A stretch of 64,000 nt of DNA from Clostridia bacterium (GTDB lineage: Bacteria > Bacillota > Clostridia > Christensenellales > Borkfalkiaceae): NCBI GenBank assembly GCA_017407325.1, contig JAFQWV010000020.1:62001-126000 (forward strand), given 5' to 3'. Positions 43,342-51,695 of this stretch are shown here, one piece after another. Each line of letters begins with the position of its first letter. Positions within the stretch are counted from its first letter, which is position 1. The notes under the pieces were generated by a model. It saw only the letters and a list, made by a program, of their open reading frames with translations. It did not search any database and had not been told where the DNA came from. The position numbers were made by a program, and so were the translations under genes.

Positions 43342-44769
43342 ATGAAAAAGACTTTTACGACAAATATGCAAGACAAGGTTGGCTCGTTCGTTAAAGCGAG
43401 TAAAATTGTTTCAGAGCTTGGACTTAATATTACACGCGTAAGCTACAATAAAGCTGTAGATACGCACACGCTATTTTTAGAAGTTGAAGGCGACGAAAAC
43501 CAATTAAAACTTGCATCGGAAAAACTTGCACAAAACGGATTTTTATATAACGAATTGACTAGTGGAAAAGTCGTTTTAATTGAGTTTAAGCTTGAAGATA
43601 AGCCCGGTGTATTAGTGCCTGTTTTAGAATTAATCGGTAAATTCAATTTTAATATCTCTTATATAAGCTCACAAGCAAACGGACTTCCGTATCAAAATTT
43701 CAGAATGGGATTATTTATTGAAAATCCAGACGATTTAACCGAGTTTTTAAATAAAGCGTCACTACTTTGCAAACTTAAAATTATCGACTACGATCCAACC
43801 GAAAAAGTTCTCGATAATACCGTTTTTTATCTTAATTTTGCTAACAGCATTTCTGAAAAACTTAAACTTGATAATAAGCAAAAATCAAGGCTTATCGTAA
43901 ACTCTAATTTAATTATGGAAACTTTAGGTAGCACCACGCGAAAAGCCCAAAAAACATTTGATTATATCTCGCGTTTTGCAGATTTTGCAGTAAACTTTAA
44001 ACACGAAAAATTTAAACCTAGAATTACTTGCCCGCTTCATAGCGATAAGTACGATATTATTATAATCGAGCCACCTTGTGGAAGTAATACGATTATTTTT
44101 TCAAGTGATAACGGCGTTTTAGTTGTTGACGGTGGATTTACTTGCTATAAAGAAGAAACGATAGAAATAATTCGCTCTGCAATTACTGATTTTGATAAAA
44201 AGGAAAAAGCACTCTTTTTAACACACGCAGACGTAGACCACGTTGGCTTGGTTGAATATTTTGATAAAATTTACGCAACGAAAGAAACAATAGAAAATTT
44301 TGTATTAGAAAGTCAATCTAAACCAGATTTTCGTGAAAACAACCCAAACCATGCTCCATATGTAAAAATCAGCAAAATATTAACGTCATATAAACCTATC
44401 AACCCTAAAAAATTAACTGCCTTTGACGATAGAAATGCCGAAGCTAACAAGCTATTAAACAAAGTTTGTAACTTTGAAATTTTCGGTCTTAATTTTACAA
44501 TTTATTTAGGTGCAGGTGGACACACTAAAGGCGAAACTGTATTTATAGAAGAAAATCTTAAAGTAGTTTTAAGTGGCGATTTATATATTAACTTAAACGA
44601 CCTAATCATCGAACAGAAAGCTTTTAATAAAATCGCGCCTTATCTTATGACAAGCGTGGATACAGACAAAGAACTTGCAAATAAAGAGCGAGTTGAGCTT
44701 TTAAATCTTGTAGGTGGAAATAATTATTTAATAATCGGTAGCCACGGTGCTCCAAAAACAATTAATTAA
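43342..44769 (+). CDS. ACT-ACT-metallo-beta-lactamase fusion protein
   Basis: A 475-residue protein with an unusual layout. Residues about 1-75 and 77-150 are two ACT domains (DKVGSFVKASKIVSELGLNITRVSYN; EDKPGVLVPVLELIGKFNFNISYIS), which usually bind amino acids as allosteric sensors. Residues about 235-475 are a metallo-beta-lactamase fold with VVDGGF, the metal motif THADVDH (H295, D297, D299, H300), GGHTKGE (H394) and SGDLY (D413). The classical HxHxDH has its second His replaced by Asp. A predicted helical linker spans 150-235. No signal peptide, so cytoplasmic. Single-gene transcript with its own promoter and terminator. The substrate is unknown; an amino-acid-regulated hydrolase is an inference. 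Confidence 0.85.
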   Translation: MKKTFTTNMQDKVGSFVKASKIVSELGLNITRVSYNKAVDTHTLFLEVEGDENQLKLASEKLAQNGFLYNELTSGKVVLIEFKLEDKPGVLVPVLELIGKFNFNISYISSQANGLPYQNFRMGLFIENPDDLTEFLNKASLLCKLKIIDYDPTEKVLDNTVFYLNFANSISEKLKLDNKQKSRLIVNSNLIMETLGSTTRKAQKTFDYISRFADFAVNFKHEKFKPRITCPLHSDKYDIIIIEPPCGSNTIIFSSDNGVLVVDGGFTCYKEETIEIIRSAITDFDKKEKALFLTHADVDHVGLVEYFDKIYATKETIENFVLESQSKPDFRENNPNHAPYVKISKILTSYKPINPKKLTAFDDRNAEANKLLNKVCNFEIFGLNFTIYLGAGGHTKGETVFIEENLKVVLSGDLYINLNDLIIEQKAFNKIAPYLMTSVDTDKELANKERVELLNLVGGNNYLIIGSHGAPKTIN

Positions 44770-44795
44770 GCGGTTTTTAACCGCTTTTTTATTTT
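44768..44795 (+). terminator. Terminator of the ACT-MBL gene
   Basis: AAGCGGTT (44768-44775), loop TTT, AACCGCTT (44779-44786), then TTTTATTTTT. It starts at the stop codon. Confidence 0.85.
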
Positions 44796-44846
44796 TATAC
44801 GGTATTTTTGAATATTATTAATATTTATACTACGAAAAATATTTTG

Positions 44847-44881
44847 CTATTATATTTATTACTTTTTCTATTATATTTATT
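44847..44881. repeat. Short direct repeat in AT-rich spacer
   Basis: CTATTATATTTATT occurs at 44847-44860 and again at 44868-44881, a 21-bp period, inside a 135-bp AT-rich spacer between two convergent terminators. No gene is seen in the spacer. Confidence 0.6.
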
Positions 44882-44930
44882 CCGTTTATTTTTTGCATAT
44901 ATAATTAGTTATTAAAATATTTTATACATA

Positions 44931-44964
44931 AAAAACGGCGAGAATTTTTACAAAAATTCTCGCC
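44931..44964 (-). terminator. Terminator of the P-loop kinase gene
   Basis: A perfect 13-bp stem GGCGAGAATTTTT/AAAAATTCTCGCC with a two-base centre; T-run on the minus strand beyond 44936. Confidence 0.85.
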
Positions 44965-44972
44965 TAATTTAT

Positions 44973-45470
44973 TTAAATTTTTTCTAAAAAATCGTCAATT
45001 TCTTTTTCCGTTTTTAGCATCACTACCTTTATTTTATAACCGTTTAAGATCTCTTTAATTTTTAAAAGATTGTCACTATAAAACTTATCAGTCCACTTAA
45101 GAAGCTCTTTTAAGGATTTTAACGTTTCTTTCTTACCTTTTTCTAAACCGAGCTTTCTTTTTATAAACCTCTTTTTGATTCTCGATTTACAAACTTTTAA
45201 TTTAGGTTCTAATAAAATGATAATGTCCGCTTGGTCAAACGTGTTTAAGCACCATTTATAATAAACACCTTCAATAACCCACGAAGGCTCGTTTAACGCA
45301 CTTGATAAAAGCTTATCTCTTTCATCATCTTCCCTTTTTGTACCGTACGCTTCTGAATTATCCCAATAAATATTATCAAGATCAAAATGCGAGAGTCTTA
45401 ATTTTTCAACGAGTTTTAGCGCAAGATACGTTTTACCACTACCACTACAACCAATGATTCTAATTTTCAT
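44973..45470 (-). CDS. Small P-loop NTPase/kinase (FlaR/adenylate-kinase-like)
   Basis: A 165-residue P-loop protein with Walker A GCSGSGKT (about 7-14), an acceptor-region DLDNIYWDN (about 32) where adenylate and shikimate kinase-like folds bind substrate, WVIEGVYYKWC and a Lys/Arg-rich lid (CKSRIKKRFIKRK). It resembles proteins annotated as DNA topology modulation protein FlaR or AAA-family kinases; the true substrate is unknown. I start at the ATG at 45470, five bases after AAGGG; a GTG two codons earlier overlaps that site. It lies downstream of tRNA-Pro but behind a terminator. Confidence 0.78.
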   Translation of the reverse strand: MKIRIIGCSGSGKTYLALKLVEKLRLSHFDLDNIYWDNSEAYGTKREDDERDKLLSSALNEPSWVIEGVYYKWCLNTFDQADIIILLEPKLKVCKSRIKKRFIKRKLGLEKGKKETLKSLKELLKWTDKFYSDNLLKIKEILNGYKIKVVMLKTEKEIDDFLEKI

Positions 45471-45490
45471 ACTCACCCTTAAGGTTTTTA

Positions 45491-45518
45491 TTAAAAAGCC
45501 GTATCAAAAAGATACGAC
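45491..45518 (-). terminator. Terminator of tRNA-Pro
   Basis: GCCGTATC (45498-45505) pairs with GATACGAC (45511-45518), one G-T pair, loop AAAAA; a T-run follows on the minus strand. It begins 5 bases after the CCA end. Confidence 0.8.
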
Positions 45519-45523
45519 TTTTT

Positions 45524-45600
45524 TGGTCGAGGTGACGGGATTCGAACACGCGACCTCTTGGTCCCGAACCAAGCGCGCTACCAAACTGCGCTACACCTCG
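45524..45600 (-). tRNA. tRNA-Pro (anticodon CGG)
   Basis: Seventy-seven bases including an encoded 3' CCA. The acceptor stem CGAGGTG pairs with CACCTCG-type 3' arm, the D-arm AGCGCAG...GCGC and T-arm GTTCGAATCC are standard, and the anticodon stem CTTGG/CCAAG holds the loop TTCGGGA, giving anticodon CGG (reads CCG). Pro(CGG) is usually a supplementary isoacceptor in low-GC genomes; a TGG tRNA should exist elsewhere. It has its own consensus promoter and terminator. Confidence 0.95.
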
Positions 45601-45616
45601 CTATTTACATTAATAT

Positions 45617-45644
45617 ATTATAATCCTAAAGTTATATTTGTCAA
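45617..45644 (-). promoter_or_regulatory. tRNA-Pro promoter (perfect hexamers)
   Basis: Minus-strand TTGACA (45644-45639), 16-bp spacer, TATAAT (45622-45617), ending 17 bp before the tRNA 5' end. Confidence 0.82.
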
Positions 45645-45716
45645 CAAAATTTTAATTTACTTTTTAAAAACTACACTTCACTAATAATAAGCACCCATTT
45701 GTCACACTAACGTCAC

Positions 45717-45745
45717 TTGCTATTACATCGTAAATATGTTAAAAT
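45717..45745 (+). promoter_or_regulatory. Promoter of the XRE regulator gene
   Basis: TTGCTA (45717-45722), 17-bp spacer, TAAAAT (45740-45745). GTCAC occurs twice just upstream (from 45701 and 45712), a possible binding site for the regulator itself. Confidence 0.55.
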
Positions 45746-45765
45746 CATATCGGAGGCGGACGTAA

Positions 45766-46278
45766 ATGGAATTAAAAGATCAACTAAAAGAATTAAGAAC
45801 AAAAGCAAATTTAACGCAAGAAGACTTAGCAAATCAAATTTTTGTATCGCGCACGTTAGTTTCTAAATGGGAATCTGGAGACCGATACCCAAGCAAAGAC
45901 AATCTTGCACGTTTGTGCGTTTTATTCAAAATTTCACCAGACGAGTTAATTGGCGAAAAAAAAGAAAAAGAAAAATATAATAAATACAATATTATAAGTA
46001 TCGCCTATTGTTTTGCTTGTGGTGTTTTGACACTATTTTTAATGGCGTTGATGATGATTGCGATATACGAAAATTTCACAATTAACAACGGCTGGACCGG
46101 AATTGGCGGATTCATGATCTGCATAATATATTTCCTACCGTTTATACTTGGATTAGTATTGTTTGAAACAATCACGCTAAAAAAGAAAAATGGATATAAA
46201 AATTTAGAACTTTACACCCTTTTCGCACTAATTCTTACTTGGTTAATTTCAATACTTGCATATCTTTTTATGTTCTAA
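45766..46278 (+). CDS. Membrane-anchored XRE-family transcriptional regulator
   Basis: A 170-residue protein with an N-terminal XRE/Cro-type helix-turn-helix (about 5-60; QLKELRTKANLTQEDLANQIFVSRTLVSKWESGDRYPS) and three predicted membrane segments (about 75-98, 107-131 and 146-169). The join is a charged linker (EKKEKEKYNKY). One-component regulators of this shape may sense membrane or envelope state; the target is unknown and no obvious partner gene adjoins. GGAGG precedes the start at 9-10 bases. It is a single gene with its own terminator, and is accessory-looking next to the core genes. Confidence 0.85.
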   Translation: MELKDQLKELRTKANLTQEDLANQIFVSRTLVSKWESGDRYPSKDNLARLCVLFKISPDELIGEKKEKEKYNKYNIISIAYCFACGVLTLFLMALMMIAIYENFTINNGWTGIGGFMICIIYFLPFILGLVLFETITLKKKNGYKNLELYTLFALILTWLISILAYLFMF

Positions 46279-46300
46279 CAAAATATAACACAATACAAGC

Positions 46301-46345
46301 GCCAAAGCGTCGACTGTAAACTCGATACTTTGGCTTTTAATTTAC
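46301..46345 (+). terminator. Terminator of the XRE regulator gene
   Basis: GCCAAAG (46301-46307) pairs with CTTTGGC (46328-46334), with inner TCGA/TCGA pairing, followed by TTTTAATTT. Confidence 0.65.
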
Positions 46346-46540
46346 AAAAAAATAAAATTTTTAGTTTGTATATATTTTTGTAAGTTTATTGTTTTATGCA
46401 ATTGTTCACAAGTTAGCATATTTGCATATTTATACTTGTTACGCTTGTATAATGTGAAAATTTATACAAAAAGACGATTTCAAGCAATTTATAATAATAA
46501 AAAAATATTCTTATATAAATTTAATTGCTTATTATAACGA

Positions 46541-46569
46541 TTGACTTTTTTTTAAAGCAGTTTTATAAT
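46541..46569 (+). promoter_or_regulatory. typA promoter
   Basis: TTGACT (46541-46546), 17-bp spacer, TATAAT (46564-46569), about 33 bp before the typA start. A 7-bp inverted repeat covers the likely transcription start. Confidence 0.72.
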
Positions 46570-46601
46570 TTTATAGTTATAAAAACTATATAGGTAATAT
46601 T

Positions 46602-48419
46602 ATGTTTAGAGAAGATATAAGAAATATTGCAATTATTGCGCACGTTGACCACGGTAAAACGACCTTGGTTGACGAACTTTTAAAACAAAGTAACGTATTT
46701 AATTCTCACGAAGTCGTATCTGAACGCGTTATGGATAGTAACGACCTTGAAAAAGAACGCGGAATTACAATTTTAGCAAAAAATACGTCAGTGCACTACG
46801 GAAACGTTAAAATTAACATAATCGACACCCCCGGACACGCAGATTTTGGTGGCGAAGTCGAGCGTATTTTGTCTATGGTTGACGGTGTATTGCTCTTAGT
46901 TGATGCTGTTGAAGGCTGTATGCCACAAACCAGATACGTACTTAAAAAGGCTTTAAGTTTAAATAAAAAGCCTATCGTCGTTATTAATAAGATTGATAAG
47001 GGCGGAGACGTTGACGCAACGCTTGACGGAATTATCGAGCTTTTCTTAGACCTTGGCGCAAACGACGACCAACTTGACTTTAAAACCATTTACGCAAGCG
47101 CAAAGCAAGGCTGGGCTGTTAAAGATTTAAACGACAGCCGTGAAAATATGAACGCTATTTTTGAAACGATTATTTCTGAAATTCCTGCGCCAAGCGGAGA
47201 AATTGACAACGGTCTTCAAATTATGATTAGCAATATCGACTACGACGAATACGTTGGCAGAATCGGTATCGGAAAAATTATTCGTGGCAGCATAAAACAA
47301 AACCAAAACGTCGTAATTTGCCGTCAAGACGGAACTTTCCAAAACCAAAAAATTTCTAGACTTTATCAATTTGAAGGTTTAAAGAGAGTTGAAGTTGAAT
47401 CTGGCGCAATGGGAGATATCGTAGCGTTTTGCTGTTCAGATAAAATCAACATTGGTGAAACGGTTTGTGACGTTGATAAAATCGAGCCGTTACCGTTTAT
47501 CGCGATAGACGAGCCTACTATTTCCATGATGTTTATGGTAAATAATAGCCCGTTTAGCGGTAAAGAAGGTAAATTCGTAACGTCTCGTCACCTTCGCGCC
47601 AGACTTTTTAAAGAAGTTGAAACTAACGTTTCTATGAAGGTTGAAGAAACTGAGTCAGCCGACACCTACAAAGTTTACGGTCGTGGCGAACTGCATTTAT
47701 CAATTCTAATCGAAAATATGCGCCGTGAAGGATATGAATTTCAGGTATCAAGACCACGCGTTATATTCAAGGAAATTGACGGAAAGTGCTGTGAGCCCAT
47801 GGAAGATCTCGTAATTGAAGTTCCTGAAGAATTCGTTGGCGCGGTTATGAGTAAAATCGGCGCAAGAAAAGGCGAGCTTGTAAACATGTCGATAAACCCA
47901 AGCGGTGAAACTAAGCTTGAGTTTAAAATACCGTCGAGATGCCTAATTGGTTATCGCAGTGAAATGCTTACCGACACCAAAGGTTTTGGCGTTATGAGCC
48001 ACGTTTTCTCTGGGTACGAAGAATATAAGGGCGACGTACAAGAACGCTCACGCGGAAGTTTAGTTTGCCACGAAGCGGGCGTTACAACCCAGTACGGACT
48101 GTTTAACGCGCAAGAGCGTTGTACTCTATTCGTATCCCCAGGACTTGCCGTTTACGAAGGTATGATTGTTGGTGAAAACTCTAGAGAAGACGATTTAGTC
48201 GTTAACGTATGTAAAACCAAGCACCTAACGAACAGCCGTGCAAGTGGCAGTGACGAAGCCCTAAAGCTTGTTACACCAACCACTTTAAGTCTTGAACAAT
48301 GTATGGAATTTATCGCAGACGATGAACTCGTTGAACTTACACCAAAGAGTATAAGACTTAGAAAAGCAATACTTTCTAAAGAACTACGCATGAAACAATG
48401 GTCTAAAAACCGTAAATAA
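46602..48419 (+). CDS. typA: Ribosome-associated GTPase TypA/BipA
   Basis: Translational GTPase that aids 50S assembly and growth under stress such as cold. The 605 residues have G1 AHVDHGKTT (about 13-21), switch GITILAKN, G3 DTPGHADF, G4 NKIDK, then domains II, III and V and the TypA-specific C-terminal domain. The start is MFREDIRNIAII with a modest AGGT ribosome binding site. It is on the plus strand, convergent with ftsZ across a shared terminator. Confidence 0.97.
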   Translation: MFREDIRNIAIIAHVDHGKTTLVDELLKQSNVFNSHEVVSERVMDSNDLEKERGITILAKNTSVHYGNVKINIIDTPGHADFGGEVERILSMVDGVLLLVDAVEGCMPQTRYVLKKALSLNKKPIVVINKIDKGGDVDATLDGIIELFLDLGANDDQLDFKTIYASAKQGWAVKDLNDSRENMNAIFETIISEIPAPSGEIDNGLQIMISNIDYDEYVGRIGIGKIIRGSIKQNQNVVICRQDGTFQNQKISRLYQFEGLKRVEVESGAMGDIVAFCCSDKINIGETVCDVDKIEPLPFIAIDEPTISMMFMVNNSPFSGKEGKFVTSRHLRARLFKEVETNVSMKVEETESADTYKVYGRGELHLSILIENMRREGYEFQVSRPRVIFKEIDGKCCEPMEDLVIEVPEEFVGAVMSKIGARKGELVNMSINPSGETKLEFKIPSRCLIGYRSEMLTDTKGFGVMSHVFSGYEEYKGDVQERSRGSLVCHEAGVTTQYGLFNAQERCTLFVSPGLAVYEGMIVGENSREDDLVVNVCKTKHLTNSRASGSDEALKLVTPTTLSLEQCMEFIADDELVELTPKSIRLRKAILSKELRMKQWSKNRK

Positions 48420-48423
48420 GCAT

Positions 48424-48457
48424 AAAAAAAATTCCGCAACTTATGCGGAATTTTTTT
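48424..48457. terminator. Bidirectional terminator between typA and ftsZ
   Basis: ATTCCGCA (48431-48438) pairs with TGCGGAAT (48444-48451), flanked by A-run and T-run, so it can end both convergent transcripts. Confidence 0.85.
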
Positions 48458-48466
48458 GTGTTATCA

Positions 48467-49696
48467 TTATTTTTTAAATAATCTTTTTACAAAAGAAGGA
48501 AGCTTCTTTTCTTTTTCTTGAGTTTCTTCTTCGTAATAGCGTGGTTCTTGCGTTTGAACAGGTTGTTCGTAAACCGCTGGTTCTTGGTATTGAGTTGCGC
48601 GCGGTGGCTCAACGGTTACGTTTCTTACGAAATTCGCATTTTGGGTTGCAACGCCTTGGCTTACGGAAGATTGTTGTTGAACTGCGCCAAACGGAACGTG
48701 TGGTTGAGAAGTTCTTTCGATATCATCCTGCTCGCTACCCTTGTTCTTAGTGAAACCTGTAGCAATCAAAGTTATAATAACTTCTTCGTTAAGTTCAGGG
48801 TTAATATTAACACCGAAAATGATATTAGCCGCTGGATCAATAACTTGTTGAACCAAGCGAGCCGCTTCGTTGACTTGACCAAGTGAAATATCTTTACCGC
48901 CTGTAACGTTTAAGATAATACCGCTTGCACCTTCAATCGTAGTTTCTAAAAGTGGACTTGAAACTGCTTGTCTGACGGCTTCAACGATTCTGTTCTCGCC
49001 TTTAGCACGACCAACACCCATATGCGCCAAGCCTTGATTTTTGATAATCGTTCTGATATCGGCAAAGTCAAGGTTAATCATAGAAGGCGTAGCAATAAGG
49101 TCACTGATACCGCAAATACCTTGACGGAGCGTGTCGTCTGCATATTTGAACGCAACTTCAAACGGAGTATCAGGTGGAAGTGCTTCCAAAAGTTTGTCGT
49201 TAGGAATAATAATAATCGTATCAACGTATTTGATAAGGTTAGCAATACCCTTTTTAGCGTTTTCTTCGCGTTTTTTACCTTCGAACGCAAAAGGTTTTGT
49301 TACTACTGCAACAGTCAAGCAACCTTTTTCTTTAGCGATTTTAGCGATAACAGGCGCAGCGCCGGTACCCGTTCCACCACCCATACCAGCAGCGATGAAT
49401 AAAAGGTCTACACCGTCTACCATTTCTTCGATAATGGCTTTACTTTCTTCTGCTGCACTTTCACCGATCGTAGGATCTGCACCAGCACCAAGACCTTTAG
49501 TTTGCATTTCGCCGATTTGGTAGCGGTTTTCAGGATCACAAAGTGAAAGCATTAACGCTTGTTTATCGGTATTAACGCAAGCAAATTCTGAAGTAGTAAC
49601 ACCCATTTCAATCATACGGTTAACGGCGTTATTACCACCACCGCCAACACCAATTACTTTTATTTTAGCAAAATTTAAAGAATTTGAAGTATCCAT
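48467..49696 (-). CDS. ftsZ: Cell division protein FtsZ
   Basis: Tubulin-like GTPase that forms the Z-ring. The 409 residues carry VIGVGGGGNNAVNRM (about 13-27), the tubulin signature GGGTGTGAAP (about 107-116), T7 loop NLDFADIRTI, a Gln/Pro-rich variable linker (about 325-385) and the C-terminal peptide KKLPSFVKRLFKK that binds FtsA/SepF. I start at the ATG at 49696 because AGGGGGA precedes it and MDTSN begins just before the conserved core. It is the last gene of the dcw cluster. Confidence 0.97.
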   Translation of the reverse strand: MDTSNSLNFAKIKVIGVGGGGNNAVNRMIEMGVTTSEFACVNTDKQALMLSLCDPENRYQIGEMQTKGLGAGADPTIGESAAEESKAIIEEMVDGVDLLFIAAGMGGGTGTGAAPVIAKIAKEKGCLTVAVVTKPFAFEGKKREENAKKGIANLIKYVDTIIIIPNDKLLEALPPDTPFEVAFKYADDTLRQGICGISDLIATPSMINLDFADIRTIIKNQGLAHMGVGRAKGENRIVEAVRQAVSSPLLETTIEGASGIILNVTGGKDISLGQVNEAARLVQQVIDPAANIIFGVNINPELNEEVIITLIATGFTKNKGSEQDDIERTSQPHVPFGAVQQQSSVSQGVATQNANFVRNVTVEPPRATQYQEPAVYEQPVQTQEPRYYEEETQEKEKKLPSFVKRLFKK

Positions 49697-49727
49697 TTTA
49701 ATTAATCCCCCTAGATTGTAGAATAAT

Positions 49728-50861
49728 TTACTTTTTAAGTTTAGCATTTAACGAATAATCTAAAAGCGAGAGTTTAGACGATTCGTCAGGTTTATTCATA
49801 AACGGAATATTAGGTGAAATAACGTTTACACCCATTTCTATGCGTCTTGATATATATTCTTTTGCGCCACGGATAAAGCAAACGCCACCACCTGTAAGAG
49901 AAAGTGCAACGTTATTGCCGTGAGGCAACTTAACCTGACTATTTGTGAATTGTTTTTCAATTTCTTCGCTTATTCCGTCAAGCACACTGCAAACGATATC
50001 GTTACAAGCTTTGATATCAAAAATATACTGTTCGTCACCCACGAAAACTTCGTAAGAACCACTTATTTTTTCGCTTACACTAAGATTAATTTTTCTCTTA
50101 AGTTTTTCTGCAAGCGAGAAATCTATATTTAGTTTTTCTCTTAAGTACGCAGTAATATGACCACCACCGATAGGGAATGAGCCTTGATAGAGCATACCGT
50201 CGCCTAAAACTATTGATACTGAAGTTGTAATATAGCCTACGTCAACCATTAAAACGTATGCGTAGCGTTCTTGTCTATTAAACAAATAGAGCGATTCTGC
50301 TAGTGGTACAGGCACGAAATTAACGTTTTTAATTTTTGCTTTAGCAAGTATACTTTTAATAGCAGTCAAAAATTCCTTAGGACAAAGATAATAAGTTAAG
50401 TAACCTGCAAGCGATTCACTTGAAACACCCAACGGCTCACTAACGCGTTGATTTCCGTCAACAAAATAATAAACGGCGCTTTTATCAATGACTTCATGCT
50501 CAGGCTCAGTAATACTGTTTAAAGCTCCGTCGTAAAGCTCGTCAATATCCTTTTGCTTAATCTTTCTCTTTTTATTGAGTAAAATTTGGTATTGTTTATT
50601 TTTAATCTTCAAAAACTCACCCGGAACGCCAACGTAAAGCTCGTTAACACTGACCTTTGCTGAGTTTGTAACTTCTTCTATAGCCCCTAAAACAGATTCT
50701 TCTAAACTTATAAAATCTTCGATTTTGCCATCATAAAAAGCTTCGTGTTCTTTTTCAGAAATTGCACGAATGGTAAAGTTATTATTAACAGCCCTTTCAC
50801 CGATGATAGCAACGCTTTTTGAAGAACCAATATCTAAAATTGCAACCGCATCTTTAAGCAT
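49728..50861 (-). CDS. ftsA: Cell division protein FtsA-like
   Basis: Actin-family ATPase that links FtsZ to the membrane. The 377-residue protein has phosphate-1 AILDIGSSKSVAIIG (about 7-21), phosphate-2 MVDVGYITTSVSIVLGDG (about 205) and adenosine motif SLTGGGVCFIRGA (about 328), and a 1C-type insert after residue 85. It is about 40-60 residues shorter than usual and ends SLLDYSLNAKLKK; I see no clear amphipathic membrane-targeting helix of the normal GxxKKLF type. Divergence is high enough that FtsA-like is safer. The position between ftsQ and ftsZ supports ftsA. Confidence 0.88.
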   Translation of the reverse strand: MLKDAVAILDIGSSKSVAIIGERAVNNNFTIRAISEKEHEAFYDGKIEDFISLEESVLGAIEEVTNSAKVSVNELYVGVPGEFLKIKNKQYQILLNKKRKIKQKDIDELYDGALNSITEPEHEVIDKSAVYYFVDGNQRVSEPLGVSSESLAGYLTYYLCPKEFLTAIKSILAKAKIKNVNFVPVPLAESLYLFNRQERYAYVLMVDVGYITTSVSIVLGDGMLYQGSFPIGGGHITAYLREKLNIDFSLAEKLKRKINLSVSEKISGSYEVFVGDEQYIFDIKACNDIVCSVLDGISEEIEKQFTNSQVKLPHGNNVALSLTGGGVCFIRGAKEYISRRIEMGVNVISPNIPFMNKPDESSKLSLLDYSLNAKLKK

Positions 50862-50898
50862 TTTTTATATTTCCCCTTATCGTATATTGAAAAATGTG

Positions 50899-51669
50899 TT
50901 ATTGATTGGTATATGTAGCAACCGTTTGACCATTATCCGTGGTGTAAACGGCAATTTTGCCGGTAAGCTTGTCCCTATCAAAAAGTGACAAATACTTATT
51001 TTGTGCAAGTGTAATTTTTTCAGTCGGATTATCAAGTGCTTTTCTTACCTCGATAACTACGCCTTCAAAGGTTTTGAAGTTTACATAGTAATTTATACCC
51101 TTTTCTTTTTCTTCCACCGTGATTTCTTTAATAAAATCGCGTGGAGAATTGATTTGGGCAATCATATCGGTAACAGATTTAAGCAAATCTTCTCGACCTA
51201 TATCCAAAGTTGAACGCAAATGTAAAAGGCTTGCATCAAACTCAGAATTACCAAAATTCAATATAATATTATCAAGACCGTCAACTGAATTTTTAGGGTT
51301 GTCCCTTATATCGACGACGGTATATTCGTCGTCTAAAATAAGATACCCACTTTCAGATTTAATACAAAAACACTCTTGTCTTTCCTTAAGTTTTATCTCT
51401 AAAACGTTAGGGAATTTTTTAGTTACGCTTTCAACCTTAAGACCTGTATTTTCGTTTATAAGGTCAATGACCTTGTCTTCTCTTATAAAGATAAGACTTG
51501 CGCCATAGTAATGGTCTAGTAAGTCGTTAGCTTTTTCGACCTCAGCTGTATCAAAGTAAGAATAATCAACGTTAATGCTTGCAACCGAAAAAACAGCACG
51601 CGCACATAAAATGGTAAAAGCAATTACCACTAAGACACATGATACAATTAACCATTTAGCATAACGCAT
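50899..51669 (-). CDS. ftsQ: Cell division protein FtsQ/DivIB
   Basis: Bitopic divisome protein of 256 residues: a membrane helix near the N-terminus (about 6-28, WLIVSCVLVVIAFTILCARAVF), an extracytoplasmic POTRA domain (about 30-100, with KKFPNVLEIKLKERQE) and a beta domain to the C-terminus. The sequence NVLEIKLKERQ ... YLILDDEYTVVD is typical. The start follows AGGAAA. It lies between murA and ftsA, the standard Bacillota position. Confidence 0.9.
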   Translation of the reverse strand: MRYAKWLIVSCVLVVIAFTILCARAVFSVASINVDYSYFDTAEVEKANDLLDHYYGASLIFIREDKVIDLINENTGLKVESVTKKFPNVLEIKLKERQECFCIKSESGYLILDDEYTVVDIRDNPKNSVDGLDNIILNFGNSEFDASLLHLRSTLDIGREDLLKSVTDMIAQINSPRDFIKEITVEEKEKGINYYVNFKTFEGVVIEVRKALDNPTEKITLAQNKYLSLFDRDKLTGKIAVYTTDNGQTVATYTNQ

Positions 51670-51695
51670 AACAATTTTTTCCTAAAGTTTATCTT

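Larger units (their letters stand above)
46279..46601. other. Intergenic region between the XRE gene and typA
   Basis: This 323-bp AT-rich gap holds no gene. It contains the XRE-gene terminator (46301-46345), a stretch with no recognised feature (46350-46480), an inverted repeat AAGCAATT (46482-46489)/AATTGCTT (46523-46530) just before the typA -35 box, the typA promoter, and a TATAGTT/AACTATA inverted repeat (46572-46578/46584-46590) in the leader. Confidence 0.6.

Noticed and set aside
46422..46453. A second typA promoter around TATAAT at 46448
   Set aside because: No -35 element at a workable distance; the pair at 46541/46564 is far better.
48518..49523. Long plus-strand frames opposite ftsZ
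   Set aside because: They lack ribosome binding sites and family motifs, and are antisense shadows of the strongly conserved ftsZ frame.
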